Shown piece after piece: positions 53,622-63,483 of a stretch of 64,000 nt of DNA. The DNA is taken from the NCBI RefSeq assembly GCF_000167355.1, contig NZ_AAEW02000003.1, positions 62,001-126,000 on the forward strand. Direction: 5' to 3'. The position numbers and the translations under genes were made by a program. Position 1 is the first letter of the stretch. Each line of letters starts with the position of its first letter. Origin of the DNA: Desulfuromonas acetoxidans DSM 684 (GTDB lineage: Bacteria; Desulfobacterota; Desulfuromonadia; Desulfuromonadales; Desulfuromonadaceae). The notes below the pieces were generated by a model, which saw only the letters and a list, made by a program, of their open reading frames with translations, was not told where the DNA came from and made no database searches.

Positions 53622-54869
53622 ATGAAAAAGTGGCACTTAGCAGCCCTGCTGTTCTGTCTCATTCCCCTCAATCTGTTCGCTGCACAGTCCAATCAAGCGG
53701 CTCAAACCGGCCGGTTCTTTGTCAACCCGATGGTCGGCATCATTGACATGGAAAGCAGCAGCTACGATCCCGAACTCAACTACAGCCTCGGCGGTGGGTA
53801 CAACTATAACGCCAACCTCAGTAGCGAAATTCTGGCAACCTACGCCGAAGACAAAAGTGGTTCAGACAGTGATGTGTACAGTATCTCCATTGGCGGCATC
53901 TACCACCTGATCCCGGAAGAAAGCCTGGTGCCTTATCTGGTCGCCGGACTCGGACTGTTGACCGTTGATGAGGATGGTGAAGACAATGACCACCATGGCC
54001 AGCTCAATTATGGTGCAGGTCTGAAATACTTCCTCTCCGATGACTTTGCCGTCAACACGGAAGTCCGTCACATGCTGGCCACCAGTGGTGAATCCAACAA
54101 CCTGCTGGCCAGCGCCGGTCTGGTTTACTATTTCGGCGGCCAGAAACCGGCACCGGCACCGTTGGACAGCGATGGCGACGGCGTCATCGATGCTGACGAT
54201 CAATGCCCCAACACTCCGGCTGGTGTCACGGTAAACAGCATGGGTTGTCCGTTGGATACCGATGGCGACGGTGTCTATGATTATCTTGATAAATGCCCCG
54301 GAACACCTGCAGGCGTTGCCGTTGATGGCAAAGGGTGCCCGCTGGATACCGATGGCGATGGCGTCTATGATTACCTCGACAAGTGCCCGGGCACACCGAA
54401 AGGCGTGGCTGTCGATGCCGTGGGTTGCCCGTTGCCAATGGATAGTGACGGCGATGGCGTTTATGACGATGTTGACCGCTGCCCCAACTCTCCGGCGGGA
54501 GCTCATGTCGATGAATATGGCTGCCAACTGGTCCTGACCCTGTTGATTGAGTTTGACACCAATAAAGCGGATATCCGCCCGCAGCACATTCAGGACATGA
54601 CCAACGCCGCCGCGTTCATCAACAAATATCCGGGCGAAAAGATCCTTATTTCCGGGCATACCGACAGCGACGGCAGTGAAGCCTACAACCAACAACTGTC
54701 GCAACGTCGTGCTGATGCCGTCAAAGCGTACTTGATCCAGAACTACGCTATTGACGGAACCAATCTGACCGCCAAAGGTTTTGGTGAAAGTCAACCGATC
54801 GCCGACAACACCACGGCTGCCGGCAAGCAGAAAAACCGCCGCGTTGAACTGAGCCTGTTTAACAACTAA
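53622..54869 (+). CDS. OmpA-family outer-membrane protein with TSP3 repeats
   Basis: The 415-residue precursor has a signal peptide (residues 1-20, ending FAA). An eight-strand beta-barrel of about 150 residues is next. Four thrombospondin-3-like calcium repeats follow (DxDGDGVxDxxDxCPxTP pattern, about residues 182-305). The C-terminal OmpA peptidoglycan-binding domain (LLIEFDTNKADIRP, ISGHTDSDGSEAYNQQLSQRRADAV) ends the protein. This OprF-like layout ties outer membrane to peptidoglycan. GGAGG precedes the ATG. Confidence 0.93.
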   Translation: MKKWHLAALLFCLIPLNLFAAQSNQAAQTGRFFVNPMVGIIDMESSSYDPELNYSLGGGYNYNANLSSEILATYAEDKSGSDSDVYSISIGGIYHLIPEESLVPYLVAGLGLLTVDEDGEDNDHHGQLNYGAGLKYFLSDDFAVNTEVRHMLATSGESNNLLASAGLVYYFGGQKPAPAPLDSDGDGVIDADDQCPNTPAGVTVNSMGCPLDTDGDGVYDYLDKCPGTPAGVAVDGKGCPLDTDGDGVYDYLDKCPGTPKGVAVDAVGCPLPMDSDGDGVYDDVDRCPNSPAGAHVDEYGCQLVLTLLIEFDTNKADIRPQHIQDMTNAAAFINKYPGEKILISGHTDSDGSEAYNQQLSQRRADAVKAYLIQNYAIDGTNLTAKGFGESQPIADNTTAAGKQKNRRVELSLFNN

Positions 54870-54886
54870 TCCACACAAAACTTAAT

Positions 54887-54924
54887 ACAGCCGTCCTGAG
54901 CACTCAGGGCGGCTGTGTTTTTTT
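54887..54924 (+). terminator. Terminator after the OmpA-like gene
   Basis: ACAGCCGTCCTGAG and CTCAGGGCGGCTGT form a 14-bp stem with one wobble and a two-base gap, followed by GTTTTTTT. Confidence 0.9.
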
Positions 54925-55010
54925 AATGGAAAACTAACCCTCGCATCAGCTGCTTTTTCTTACAATCAGGTCTATAGATCGCGGCTTGTGCCCCCGTCAT
55001 GGAGTCTGCT

Positions 55011-55874
55011 ATGAAAACTCTTATCAAGCTCGTCGTTGTGCTACTGGTTATTGTCGCAGTGATCGTTGGAGCAGCAACCTTCTATCTCGATTCCATTGCC
55101 AAAAAAGCCGTCGAATATGGGGGAGAAAAAGCGCTCGGGGTTACAACCAAGGTTGACAGCCTGCATATTTCCCTGCTCGGCGGCAGCAGTGAACTTGGAG
55201 GTTTTACCATTGCTAATCCGCAAGGATTTGAGCAACAACACTTTATGAAACTCGACAATGCTGCGGTGGCCATCAATCTGCAGTCCCTGACATCGCAGAC
55301 CATCCGTATCTCTAAAGTCGCTCTGTCCGGCTTGCACCTGGCCATCGAACAACAGGATCAGGCATCTAATGTCCAGGCGTTACTGAAAAACGTGCCGAAA
55401 TCTCAAGGATCGACGCCCGCGAGCACTTCAAGCGATTCCAGCACAACTGACAGCGGTAAAAAATTCATCATTGAACACCTGATCCTTGAAGATATCAATG
55501 TTTCGGCCCAACTGACGGCGTTGGGCAACAAAGTCAGCCAGGTCAGCCTGACGGTTCCGCCCATCAACATGACCAATGTCGGCGAAAAAAACGGCGGCAT
55601 GACCATGGAACAACTGATCGAATTCATTGTCCAAACCGTTGTCGAAGCCACAGCCAACAATTCAAGCGGACTTTCCCCAGCCCTGTCGCAATTACTTAAC
55701 GCCGACCTGGCAAGCTTGGACAGCTTAAAAGGAAGTGCATCCGAAGCCGTGAGTAAAAAGATTGATGAAGCTCGCCAGAAAGCTCTCAAAAATATCCAGT
55801 TACCGGAAGGCAGCGACGAACAGTTAAAACAAACGACCGACAGCTTGCTCAAAGACTTACTCAACGACAAATAA
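55011..55874 (+). CDS. AsmA/DUF748-like membrane-anchored protein
   Basis: The 287-residue product has one N-terminal helix (about residues 4-24) and then a chain of beta strands with the opening KVDSLHISLLGGSSELGGFTI and repeated pattern of AsmA-like proteins, followed by a Ser/Thr-rich spacer and a helical C-terminus. AsmA-like proteins are periplasmic and help outer-membrane lipid or protein handling. GGAG lies 6 bases before the ATG at 55011; an ATG 4 codons upstream is less likely. Function is inferred from the layout only. Confidence 0.65.
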   Translation: MKTLIKLVVVLLVIVAVIVGAATFYLDSIAKKAVEYGGEKALGVTTKVDSLHISLLGGSSELGGFTIANPQGFEQQHFMKLDNAAVAINLQSLTSQTIRISKVALSGLHLAIEQQDQASNVQALLKNVPKSQGSTPASTSSDSSTTDSGKKFIIEHLILEDINVSAQLTALGNKVSQVSLTVPPINMTNVGEKNGGMTMEQLIEFIVQTVVEATANNSSGLSPALSQLLNADLASLDSLKGSASEAVSKKIDEARQKALKNIQLPEGSDEQLKQTTDSLLKDLLNDK

Positions 55875-55883
55875 CCGTAACCA

Positions 55884-55919
55884 TCGCGACCTGACAACTC
55901 ATCAGGTCGCGAATTTTTT
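55884..55919 (+). terminator. Terminator after the AsmA-like gene
   Basis: TCGCGACCTGA and TCAGGTCGCGA form a perfect 11-bp stem with a 7-base loop, followed by ATTTTTT, 10 bases after the stop. Confidence 0.88.
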
Positions 55920-55933
55920 CAACAGGATCACGA

Positions 55934-56374
55934 ATGACCGATACATTCACCCTTAATCAGCAACTGGCCAAGGACTGCATCGTCCTCGGCTCTCTCGGTG
56001 ACAGTCTGTTACTTTTACTCAACAACTCTCTGGTTCCCTGGTTTATTCTGGTGCCACGCACCAACGCGTGTGAAATTCACGATATGCCCGCCGAAGAGCA
56101 ACAACGGCTATTTGCCGAAATGATGGAACTGGCACGTTTTGTCGATAACGAATTCAAACCGGACAAAGTCAATACCGGTGCCATCGGCAATATGGTCCGC
56201 CAACTCCACGTCCATATCATTGCCCGTTACGAAGATGATTATTGCTGGCCACAGGTGGTTTGGGGGCGCCCGGAAAAGAAAGTTTACACCCAGAAGGAAA
56301 TTGATAGGATTGTCACCCGACTGACATCACGCTTAAAAGAACGGTTTGTTGTCGACCAAAACTTGAATAAATAA
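55934..56374 (+). CDS. HIT-family hydrolase
   Basis: The 146-residue product has the histidine-triad motif QLHVHIIARYEDD (HxHxH) near residue 95 and a PRTNACEIHDM segment near 35-46. HIT enzymes cleave nucleotide phosphoramidates or Ap4A. The exact substrate is unknown. It ends in front of a shared terminator with the convergent aldehyde dehydrogenase gene. Confidence 0.88.
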   Translation: MTDTFTLNQQLAKDCIVLGSLGDSLLLLLNNSLVPWFILVPRTNACEIHDMPAEEQQRLFAEMMELARFVDNEFKPDKVNTGAIGNMVRQLHVHIIARYEDDYCWPQVVWGRPEKKVYTQKEIDRIVTRLTSRLKERFVVDQNLNK

Positions 56375-56461
56375 GGTGAATAAAACGCCATAAAAGACTG
56401 AAACAACAACTAAAAAATGATGTTCGACGTGCCGAACTTTTCAGTCTCAGGTACGCTCCAC

Positions 56462-56494
56462 AAAAAAGCACCGATCAGAGGATCGGTGCTTTTT
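56462..56494. terminator. Bidirectional terminator between HIT and aldehyde dehydrogenase genes
   Basis: AAAAAGCACCGATC and GATCGGTGCTTTTT form a perfect 14-bp stem with loop AGAG, with A and T tracts on either side. The two genes converge on it. Confidence 0.92.
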
Positions 56495-56522
56495 ACGTGA
56501 ATGGGTTGATGGGAGCAAGCGC

Positions 56523-57881
56523 TTATTTGATCCATACAGTCTGGATGTTAACAAACTCCTTAATACCGTAATGGGATAATTCACGGCCAAATCCAGAGAT
56601 GCCAACACCACCAAACGGCAGGCGAGGATCACTCTTGGTCATACCATTAACGAACACCGCACCGGAACGGATCTGTCCAGCAATCTTTTCACCTTTCTCG
56701 ATATCCGTTGTCCACACAGAACCGCCCAGGCCAAACTCAGTATCGTTGGCGACAAAAAGTGCCTCTTCGGCGTCCTTAACACGGATCACAATCGCCACCG
56801 GGCCAAAGAACTCTTCGCTGTAGGCCGGCATCCCCTTTGCAACTTCAGTGAGAATGGTAGGCGGATAAAACGCCGCTTCGCCGGGAACACCGCCCAGCGC
56901 AACCTTAGCGCCTTTAGCCACAGATGCTTCCACCTGGTCATGCAATTCACGCATCAGGTCCTCGCGTGCCTGCGGGCCGACCTGGGTAGATTCATCACAG
57001 GGATCTCCAACCTTCAGTGCTGCCATATTGGCTTTAAATTTCTCCAAAAAGGACTCATAAACCCCATCTTCAACGATGAAGCGCTTGGCCGCAATGCAGC
57101 TTTGCCCTGAGTTAATACAGCGTGCCGTCACGGCAACAGATGCAGCCAGATCGAGATCGGCATCATTCAACACGATAAACGGATCACTGCCACCCAGCTC
57201 CATCACCGATTTTTTCAGCATGGCTCCCGACTTTTCCGCGACCTTACGCCCGGCGATATCACTACCGGTCAAGGTGGTGGCCACCACATAGGGATGCTCG
57301 ATCACTTGGGCCACTTTGCGTGAGCCGATCATCAGCGTGCGAAATACATCGGCCGGGAAGCCCGCCTGAACAAACACCTCTTCAATCGCCAGAGCACAGC
57401 GCGGCACATTTGAAGCATGCTTGAGTACGCCAACATTGCCAGCCATCAGTGCCGGAGCGGCAAAACGAAACACCTGCCAAAACGGAAAGTTCCACGGCAT
57501 GACCGCCAACACAATCCCTTGCGGTCGAAAGGCCACATAGGAACGACTGGCATCACTTTCGATCGGCTCCGGGGCCAACATCTGCTCGGCATTGTCCGCA
57601 TAGTATTCACAGACCAGAGCGCATTTCTCAACTTCGGCGCGCCCTTCCACCACCGGTTTCCCCATCTCCAGGGCCATCATTGTGGCAAATTCATCTTTGC
57701 GTCGTCGCAGCACCTCAGCAGCCTTAAGCATCAACGGCTTGCGCTCGGCAAACGTTGTGGTTCGCCATTTCAAGTAAGCGTTATGAACCGTTTCAACGGT
57801 GGAGACCACCTGCTCATCAGACCATTCTGCAAAAGTTTCCAGCACGTCACCTGTCGCCGGATTCAGAGATTCCAGAGCCAT
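56523..57881 (-). CDS. NAD(P)-dependent aldehyde dehydrogenase (succinate-semialdehyde type)
   Basis: The 452-residue enzyme has the aldehyde dehydrogenase fold: [23 protein letters not shown] near residue 126, TLTGSDIAG, the catalytic glutamate in MELGGSDPF (about 228), the catalytic cysteine in [12 protein letters not shown] (about 263) and [10 protein letters not shown] near 360. The length and MPWNFPFWQ fit the GabD1/YneI-like succinate-semialdehyde dehydrogenases. The substrate is inferred. Confidence 0.85.
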   Translation of the reverse strand: MALESLNPATGDVLETFAEWSDEQVVSTVETVHNAYLKWRTTTFAERKPLMLKAAEVLRRRKDEFATMMALEMGKPVVEGRAEVEKCALVCEYYADNAEQMLAPEPIESDASRSYVAFRPQGIVLAVMPWNFPFWQVFRFAAPALMAGNVGVLKHASNVPRCALAIEEVFVQAGFPADVFRTLMIGSRKVAQVIEHPYVVATTLTGSDIAGRKVAEKSGAMLKKSVMELGGSDPFIVLNDADLDLAASVAVTARCINSGQSCIAAKRFIVEDGVYESFLEKFKANMAALKVGDPCDESTQVGPQAREDLMRELHDQVEASVAKGAKVALGGVPGEAAFYPPTILTEVAKGMPAYSEEFFGPVAIVIRVKDAEEALFVANDTEFGLGGSVWTTDIEKGEKIAGQIRSGAVFVNGMTKSDPRLPFGGVGISGFGRELSHYGIKEFVNIQTVWIK

Positions 57882-58155
57882 CGTTTCCCTCCTTATTCAT
57901 TCGCAACAAAATTGTGTTCAGCTTTATTTATAGACCGCCTTCAGCATAACCGCCAAAAGCGCTGTATACAACTGTGTATCATAACGTCATCACAAGGGCC
58001 AGATCAACAAAATAACATTGTTAACTTATTGGTTTTAAAGGCATCTAGCTAAAAAACTCAGTGACTTCTCTTGATTGGCAGACAAATTTCTGCAATAGTC
58101 TGACTTCAAACAGAATCACCCCCTTAAGCTTTTTGATCGGCAAGGAGACCAGCAC
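57882..58155. other. Divergent intergenic region between aldehyde dehydrogenase and rhomboid genes
   Basis: It holds the upstream parts of the two divergent genes. I see AT-rich stretches but no convincing promoter pair, and no further gene. AAGGAG at its right end is the ribosome site of the rhomboid gene. Confidence 0.4.
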
Positions 58156-58956
58156 GTGGATTGGAAACGTTTTTTCGATAACCTGGGCATGAATGGGACA
58201 CGTTGGCAATGGCGCATTATGAAATGGCAGCGTCAATGGAAGCAGGTCAAACGTGGTGAAGGGGTTGCCAGCAGTAACTTCTCCATCTCCCAGGTACTAC
58301 TGTTTGTCAATCTGGTCCTGTTCTCAGTGATGATCCTGCGCGGTATGGCAACGGGAGGCGGTATGTCCAGCCTGCTCAGTCCCAATGCCGAGTTACTGGT
58401 TATCTCAGGTGGACAATGGTGGCCGCTTGTCATTCAGAACGGTGAATGGTGGCGTTGCATTACGTACGCCTATACCCATGCTGGACTGATCCATATCGGT
58501 TTCAATATGATGGTGCTTTATCAAGTCGGCCCCATGCTGGAGCGGGAGATCGGCCCGAGTGGCTTCATCTCCCTGTATACCATCACGGCACTGGCCGCGA
58601 CCGGACTCGGCTATTTCTGGCACCCCATGACCGTGGTCATTGGCGCTTCCGGTGCCCTGTTCGGCATGATCGGCTTTTCCATCACCTATTTTCACCGAAT
58701 TGGTGGCCACCAAGCACTTGCCCAGCGTGACTTCATGATCCGTTGGGCCATCTTCGCCTTTATCTTCGGCTTTCTTGTCGGAGCCGATAATGCCGCTCAT
58801 TTGGGCGGTGCCGTCAGTGGTGCCGTATTTGGATTGGTCTACCCGATCGCTCTGCGCACCCGACGCACTCTGGCTCCGCTGACCAACACCCTGGCGGCCG
58901 TGAGTCTGATTGCGACTGTTGCCAGCCTGGTGTTTCTGGTGCTGAGCTGGTTTTAA
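58156..58956 (+). CDS. Rhomboid-family intramembrane protease
   Basis: The 266-residue product has a polar N-terminus of about 45 residues and six membrane helices. Helix 4 carries the catalytic serine in IGASGALFGMIGF, and helix 6 the histidine in AHLGGAVSGAVFG. HAGLIHIGFNMMVLYQVG is the L1/helix 2 signature. It cleaves membrane proteins within or near the bilayer. The start is GTG at 58156 with AAGGAG eight bases before it. Confidence 0.92.
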   Translation: MDWKRFFDNLGMNGTRWQWRIMKWQRQWKQVKRGEGVASSNFSISQVLLFVNLVLFSVMILRGMATGGGMSSLLSPNAELLVISGGQWWPLVIQNGEWWRCITYAYTHAGLIHIGFNMMVLYQVGPMLEREIGPSGFISLYTITALAATGLGYFWHPMTVVIGASGALFGMIGFSITYFHRIGGHQALAQRDFMIRWAIFAFIFGFLVGADNAAHLGGAVSGAVFGLVYPIALRTRRTLAPLTNTLAAVSLIATVASLVFLVLSWF

Positions 58957-58981
58957 CCCCGTTTCTTATAGATCGACTGTT

Positions 58982-59464
58982 ATGGCTAAAGTTAAATTTC
59001 CAACAACACAGGCTGTTCGCCAACTGAAACAGCACAAAGTCCGCTACACCCCACAACTCTATGCCTATGAGGAAAAAGGGGGAACACGCGTATCGGCACG
59101 AGAGTTGGGCGTTGAGGAACACGCTGTGATCAAAACCTTGGTCATGGAGGATGAACACCAATCACCGCTGATTATCCTCATGCACGGTGATTGCGAGGTT
59201 TCCACCAAAGAGATGGCCCGTACTCTCAATGTCAAACGGATCGCCCCGTGCAGTCCAGACATCGCTCACAAGCATACCGGCTACCAGGTCGGCGGCACCT
59301 CCCCTTTCGGCACCTTAAAGCCTTTGCCCGTTTATGTGGAACGCACCATTCTTGATTTGCCGTTGATTTATATCAATGGCGGGAAACGGGGCTTTCTGGT
59401 CAGTCTGGCTCCTGAAGTGTTGGTGAATGTGTTACAGGCAACGCCTGTTGAGGTGGCGATCTAA
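58982..59464 (+). CDS. ybaK: YbaK/EbsC aminoacyl-tRNA deacylase (Cys-tRNA(Pro) type)
   Basis: The 160-residue product matches the YbaK editing domain: TQAVRQLKQHKVRYTP, YEEKGGTRVSARELG, HAVIKTLVM, VKRIAPCSPDIAHKHTGYQVGGTSPFG and INGGKRGFLVSL. YbaK removes cysteine from mischarged tRNA-Pro. It follows the rhomboid gene by 25 bp, perhaps in one transcript. Confidence 0.92.
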   Translation: MAKVKFPTTQAVRQLKQHKVRYTPQLYAYEEKGGTRVSARELGVEEHAVIKTLVMEDEHQSPLIILMHGDCEVSTKEMARTLNVKRIAPCSPDIAHKHTGYQVGGTSPFGTLKPLPVYVERTILDLPLIYINGGKRGFLVSLAPEVLVNVLQATPVEVAI

Positions 59465-60038
59465 CACTTATCCTCCGCACAGAATTCGCTGATCCGGTCC
59501 AAGTGGTTCATCTTACGGAACAGCCCGCATCAGTCCTCAAGCAGGTTGCCGATACCCATCGCGCTGACGTTCATTGCGTTCGGTGCTGCTGAACGGGAGT
59601 GCTTGGCTGCTCAATGACAGACGAACAAAGGGGTGGGCACCGTCCCACCCGTTTGATCGGTGCCACACCAGAGATAAAGCGCGACTTAAGGTTGTTATCA
59701 ACGTTTTATGCCATTGCAGATGAGTTGCACGATTCGTCGACCTAAAGGGCGGCGAGCCGAATCTGTGAAGCATCACGGAAACAGACACAGTGTCGGTGGA
59801 TCCAGGTTCAGGAGGTGTTCAAGCCGGTTTTTGCATCTTTTGAGCGGCCAGTCAAAAGGATGTCGGCTGCCGGGGCGAAACCCGGCGACCTTGACTGTGA
59901 TCTTCATTTTACTTGGTCCGCAGTTCACTCCATTCGATGCTGCTAAGCGGAAGGCTTCGCTGCTATAAGTCATAGAGCGGCACAACAAAGCGCCCCTGCC
60001 ATAAGGTCAGAAGACGCTTTGTTGATAAAAACATTGTA
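59465..60038. other. Gene-poor region between ybaK and the enoyl-CoA hydratase gene
   Basis: No convincing gene is seen. Short frames on both strands lack ribosome sites and family features. A minus-strand frame at 59773-59988 (71 codons, with LAASNGVNCGPSKM and HPFDWPLKRCKNRLEHLL) reads like a piece of translated repeat DNA that I suspect is dispersed in related genomes; I cannot check this. A stem-loop lies at its right end. Confidence 0.45.
59983..60024 (-). terminator. Stem-loop after the enoyl-CoA hydratase gene
   Basis: CAACAAAGCG and CGCTTTGTTG form a perfect 10-bp stem around a 22-base loop, 14 bases after the stop of the minus-strand gene. No T tract follows, so a role in mRNA stability is as likely as termination. 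Confidence 0.5.
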
Positions 60039-60815
60039 TTACCGCCGTTGCCACTGCGGCTGTCGTTTCTCAAGAAACGCCCGCACGCCCTCTTCGGCAT
60101 CTTCAGTGGAACACAACGCAGCAAACAGATCATCCATGCTCTCTAAGCCCTGATGATATGGCACATCCTGCAAACGTCGCAGCCCCTCTTTGCCGATGCT
60201 CAACGCCAGCGGGCTTTTCTTCACTAGCTTTTTCGCCAATTTGAGGGTTTCCTCCTCAAGCTCATCATCAGCCACGGCTTTATTGATCAAGCCCAGCCGT
60301 TCCGCTTCTTGGGCCGTGATCATGTCACCGCTCAACACCATCTCCATCGTCTTTTTGCGACCGATCAACTTTGTCATCGGTGCTGCCGGTCCCAGACAGA
60401 TCAGGCCAACATTAATCGCCGTGGTGCCAAACATGGAGGATTCAGCAGCCACGGTCAGATCACAACCAAATGAGAGCCCGGCCCCATTGGCCACGGCATA
60501 GCCCTGCACAGAAGCGATTGTCGGCGTATTCAGACGGTTGAGAGTATGATAAAACGCATCAATACCGTAAAGGAACTGCCGGTATTCCAAAGAGCTTTTG
60601 TTGTTGAACTGATCAAGCGAAATCCCGGTGCAGAAATGTTTTCCCGCCGCTTTGACAACAATCACGCGGATATCCTCATCACGTTCGAAATCCCACAACG
60701 CCTGATCCAGCAAGTCGGCAAACTCTGGGGTGAAAGTGTTCATATGTTCAGGACGGTTTAAGGTGATAAAACCGATCTGATCTTGTCGATCCGTCAAAAT
60801 ACAGGGGTCTGCCAT
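60039..60815 (-). CDS. Enoyl-CoA hydratase/isomerase family protein
   Basis: The 258-residue crotonase-fold enzyme has FITLNRPEHMNTFTPEF, GKHFCTGISLDQF (oxyanion hole), VQGYAVANGAGLSFGCDLTVA and a MFGTTAINVGLICLGPA segment. The usual second glutamate of hydratases is not obvious at its place, where GLICLGPA stands, so an isomerase or other crotonase activity is possible. GGAGGAG precedes the ATG at 60815; the frame is open 29 codons upstream. Confidence 0.85.
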   Translation of the reverse strand: MADPCILTDRQDQIGFITLNRPEHMNTFTPEFADLLDQALWDFERDEDIRVIVVKAAGKHFCTGISLDQFNNKSSLEYRQFLYGIDAFYHTLNRLNTPTIASVQGYAVANGAGLSFGCDLTVAAESSMFGTTAINVGLICLGPAAPMTKLIGRKKTMEMVLSGDMITAQEAERLGLINKAVADDELEEETLKLAKKLVKKSPLALSIGKEGLRRLQDVPYHQGLESMDDLFAALCSTEDAEEGVRAFLEKRQPQWQRR

Positions 60816-61167
60816 GGTCTCCTCCATAAATAGGTCAATTTTAAAACATCGTTTAAATAATAACACATCATATTCAGAAGACACGATATACGTCAATGCC
60901 AATGGTGAAGAAAAGTGCCTATCAGTGGCTCCCCGTTGTCATAAAACAGATATGTAAAAACGTCATACAGAAATAGTAATAGACAGCTGCAATCAAACCT
61001 GTTAGTGTGTTTCATTCTTGGTGCCCATCGGTCGGCACCCGTTGTGTCCTCGGTAGTATCTCTTTTTTGCGACATTCCCCTGACACCCTGTTACAGCGTC
61101 TCCCGCCTCATCGACCGATCCTCGGCACTGCCCAGGATAGGCTGGTTACCATTTTGGAGTACAATTT
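60816..61167. other. Divergent intergenic region between crotonase and rhlE genes
   Basis: The left part holds the candidate crotonase promoter (60867-60896). GGTGCC (61020-61025) and GGCACC (61034-61039) form a 6-bp inverted repeat. GGAG near 61155 serves the TTG start of rhlE. The rhlE leader may be up to 200 bases long, which would suit cold-shock control, but no CspA-type element is recognisable by eye. Confidence 0.4.
60867..60896 (-). promoter_or_regulatory. Candidate promoter of the enoyl-CoA hydratase gene
   Basis: On the minus strand TTGACG and TATGAT are 18 bases apart, ending about 50 bases before the start codon. The match is fair. Confidence 0.4.
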
Positions 61168-62448
61168 TTGACGAAGTTTAACGACCTCGGCCTGTCGGCC
61201 GAACTGTTGCGTGCTGTTGCCGATCAAGGTTACAGCGAGCCCACCCCGATTCAAGCACAAGCCATTCCCGCCGTCCTTAATGGTGGCGACATTCTCGCCG
61301 CAGCGCAAACCGGCACCGGTAAAACCGCCGGTTTTACTTTGCCCGTCCTGCAGCGACTCAGCGACACTCCGGTGTCTTCAGGACGCCGCCCGGTACGCGC
61401 GCTGGTTCTGACACCGACACGTGAACTGGCGGCCCAAGTCGGTGCCAGTGTTGCTGATTACGGTAAATATCTGCCGTTGCGCAGCGCCATTGTTTTTGGT
61501 GGTGTTAAAATCAATCCGCAAATCAGCATGTTGCGCAAAGGTGTGGACATTTTGGTGGCAACCCCCGGCCGTCTGCTTGACCATGTGTCGCAGAAGACCG
61601 TTGATCTGTCCAAGGTGGAAATTCTTATCCTTGACGAGGCAGACCGGATGTTGGATATGGGATTTATCCGCGACATCCGCAAAGTCCTTGCCCTGCTGCC
61701 CAAGAAACGCCAGAACCTGTTGTTTTCGGCAACCTTTTCCGATGACATCAAACGTCTGGCGGATTCACTGTTGAATACACCGACTCTGATTGAGGTTGCC
61801 CGTCGCAATACGGCATCCGAACAGGTGGAACAAAGCGTTCACCTGATTGAAAAAAGTCGCAAGAGGGAGCTGCTCTCTCATATGATCGGCTCACAAAACT
61901 GGCAGCAGGTACTGGTCTTTACCCGTACCAAGCGCGGTGCCAACCGTCTGGCCCAACAGTTGGAAAAAGATGGCCTCAAATCCACAGCCATCCACGGCAA
62001 CAAAACCCAGGGTGCACGCACCAAGGCGTTGGCTGATTTCAAAGCAGGCCGAGCACGGGTCCTGGTTGCCACGGATATTGCCGCACGTGGTCTGGATATT
62101 GATCAGCTACCCAATGTCGTTAACTACGAGCTTCCCGATGTGCCGGAGGATTATGTCCATCGCATTGGCCGCACTGGTCGTGCCGGACGTGACGGCAAAG
62201 CGGTATCTCTGGTGTGCAGTGAGGAAAAAAAGCAGCTGCGCGACATTGAGCGGTTACTAAAACGGCCCATCGCCAAAGAGGTGATCGCCGGTTATGAGGT
62301 GAGTACGACCAACAAACCTACGGCCCGGCCTGCGTCTCAGCCGAGAAAGAGTGCTCAGCGCAACCAACGCCCCAACCGTAACGCCGACGCTGGCCAAAAA
62401 AACGCGTGGTCAGGACGACGTAAGCCCTCATCGAGAGCCGCTGTTTAA
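61168..62448 (+). CDS. rhlE: DEAD-box RNA helicase, RhlE type
   Basis: The 426-residue helicase has the Q motif ([11 protein letters not shown] to TPIQAQAIP), motif [10 protein letters not shown], Ia [41 protein letters not shown] and [14 protein letters not shown] basic, Arg/Lys-rich tail of about 50 residues follows. It unwinds RNA in ribosome assembly or decay. The start is a TTG at 61168 behind GGAG, with no in-frame ATG nearby. Confidence 0.94.
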   Translation: MTKFNDLGLSAELLRAVADQGYSEPTPIQAQAIPAVLNGGDILAAAQTGTGKTAGFTLPVLQRLSDTPVSSGRRPVRALVLTPTRELAAQVGASVADYGKYLPLRSAIVFGGVKINPQISMLRKGVDILVATPGRLLDHVSQKTVDLSKVEILILDEADRMLDMGFIRDIRKVLALLPKKRQNLLFSATFSDDIKRLADSLLNTPTLIEVARRNTASEQVEQSVHLIEKSRKRELLSHMIGSQNWQQVLVFTRTKRGANRLAQQLEKDGLKSTAIHGNKTQGARTKALADFKAGRARVLVATDIAARGLDIDQLPNVVNYELPDVPEDYVHRIGRTGRAGRDGKAVSLVCSEEKKQLRDIERLLKRPIAKEVIAGYEVSTTNKPTARPASQPRKSAQRNQRPNRNADAGQKNAWSGRRKPSSRAAV

Positions 62449-62475
62449 CAGCCAGCTCCCTGACCAATACACCTT

Positions 62476-62515
62476 AAAAAGACCTTCCGAAAAAGCGTTC
62501 GGAAGGTCTTTTTTT
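62476..62515 (+). terminator. Terminator after rhlE
   Basis: AAAAAGACCTTCCGAA and TTCGGAAGGTCTTTTT form a perfect 16-bp stem with a 6-base loop and a T tract. Confidence 0.93.
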
Positions 62516-62658
62516 ATTGCAATAGTCCTCACTCAAGTGCAAACGAGAGGACTTCTATCTTGCCCAGAACCCCGGTTGCCACTATTCTGAAAAGAGAACA
62601 GCTCCTCATCCAGTCCATAAATCAGGATAATTCGAAAGACTTTTGCGGAGACAAAGAC

Positions 62659-63483
62659 ATGGCACAAAAGAGCTTACAGAAAGCGGTCGACTATCTGCAG
62701 CAGGCGGAAGCGTTAGTAATCAGCACAGGTGCCGGCATGGGCGTGGATTCAGGCCTGCCTGATTTTCGTGGCGACGAAGGGTTCTGGAATGCCTATCCCA
62801 TGTATAAAAACCTCGGCATCAACTTTTACGACGCTGCCAACCCTATCCACTTTTCCCGCGATCCGGAATTCGGCTGGGGATTCTACGGCCACCGTACCAA
62901 TCTGTATCGTGAAACCGTACCCCATAACGGGTTTTCCCTGCTCCAAAAATGGATAAACACATTGGGACTGGACAGTTTTGTGGTCACATCCAATGTCGAC
63001 GGTCAATTTCAAAAGGCGGGCTTTGACGTTGAACGGATTGTTGAGGTGCATGGTTCCATTCATCACCTGCAATGCCAGCGCCCCTGCCGTCGCGACATCT
63101 GGCGCAACAACGAGGAGATTCCCGTTGATTTTACCACCATGCGCGCCCAGCATCTGCCCCACTGTCCCCATTGCGGCGAGATTGCCCGACCCAATATTCT
63201 CATGTTCGGTGATTTTTCGTGGATAGGCGATCGTAGTGCCGCCCAGGAGAAACGCTTCAATGAGTTTCTCATCCGCCATAACGGCAAACGGCTGGTGATT
63301 ATTGAAATGGGTGCCGGAACGGCAGTTCCGACCATTCGCCACTTAACTCAAACGTTAGCCCAGAAACCCAATGCAATAGCGATCCGCATCAATCCACGCG
63401 AGCCACAGATTTCCGCGCCAAACATCGGTCTTTCACTCGGCGCTCTGGAAGGACTGATGGCCATTGATCAGGAATTATTCTGA
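62659..63483 (+). CDS. Sir2-family NAD-dependent protein deacylase
   Basis: The 274-residue sirtuin has STGAGMGVDSGLPDFRG (NAD motif), TSNVDGQFQKAGF, VHGSIHHLQC with the catalytic histidine, and a zinc knuckle made by the HLQCQRPC pair and the CPHC pair. RPNILMFGDFSW and IIEMGAGTAVPTIRHL finish the Rossmann fold. GGAG lies 8 bases before the ATG at 62659; the frame is open 33 codons upstream without family features. Its end overlaps the convergent yihY-like gene by 16 bp. Confidence 0.9.
   Translation: MAQKSLQKAVDYLQQAEALVISTGAGMGVDSGLPDFRGDEGFWNAYPMYKNLGINFYDAANPIHFSRDPEFGWGFYGHRTNLYRETVPHNGFSLLQKWINTLGLDSFVVTSNVDGQFQKAGFDVERIVEVHGSIHHLQCQRPCRRDIWRNNEEIPVDFTTMRAQHLPHCPHCGEIARPNILMFGDFSWIGDRSAAQEKRFNEFLIRHNGKRLVIIEMGAGTAVPTIRHLTQTLAQKPNAIAIRINPREPQISAPNIGLSLGALEGLMAIDQELF

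Noticed and set aside
53862-54878. 338-codon minus-strand frame
   Set aside because: It is antisense to the OmpA-like gene. The TSP3 repeats have strong codon bias that keeps the opposite frame open. No ribosome site or family resemblance.
59537-59788. 83-codon minus-strand frame
   Set aside because: Composition is Ser/Arg-rich with no domain, no ribosome site and no partner gene; it is better read as non-coding.
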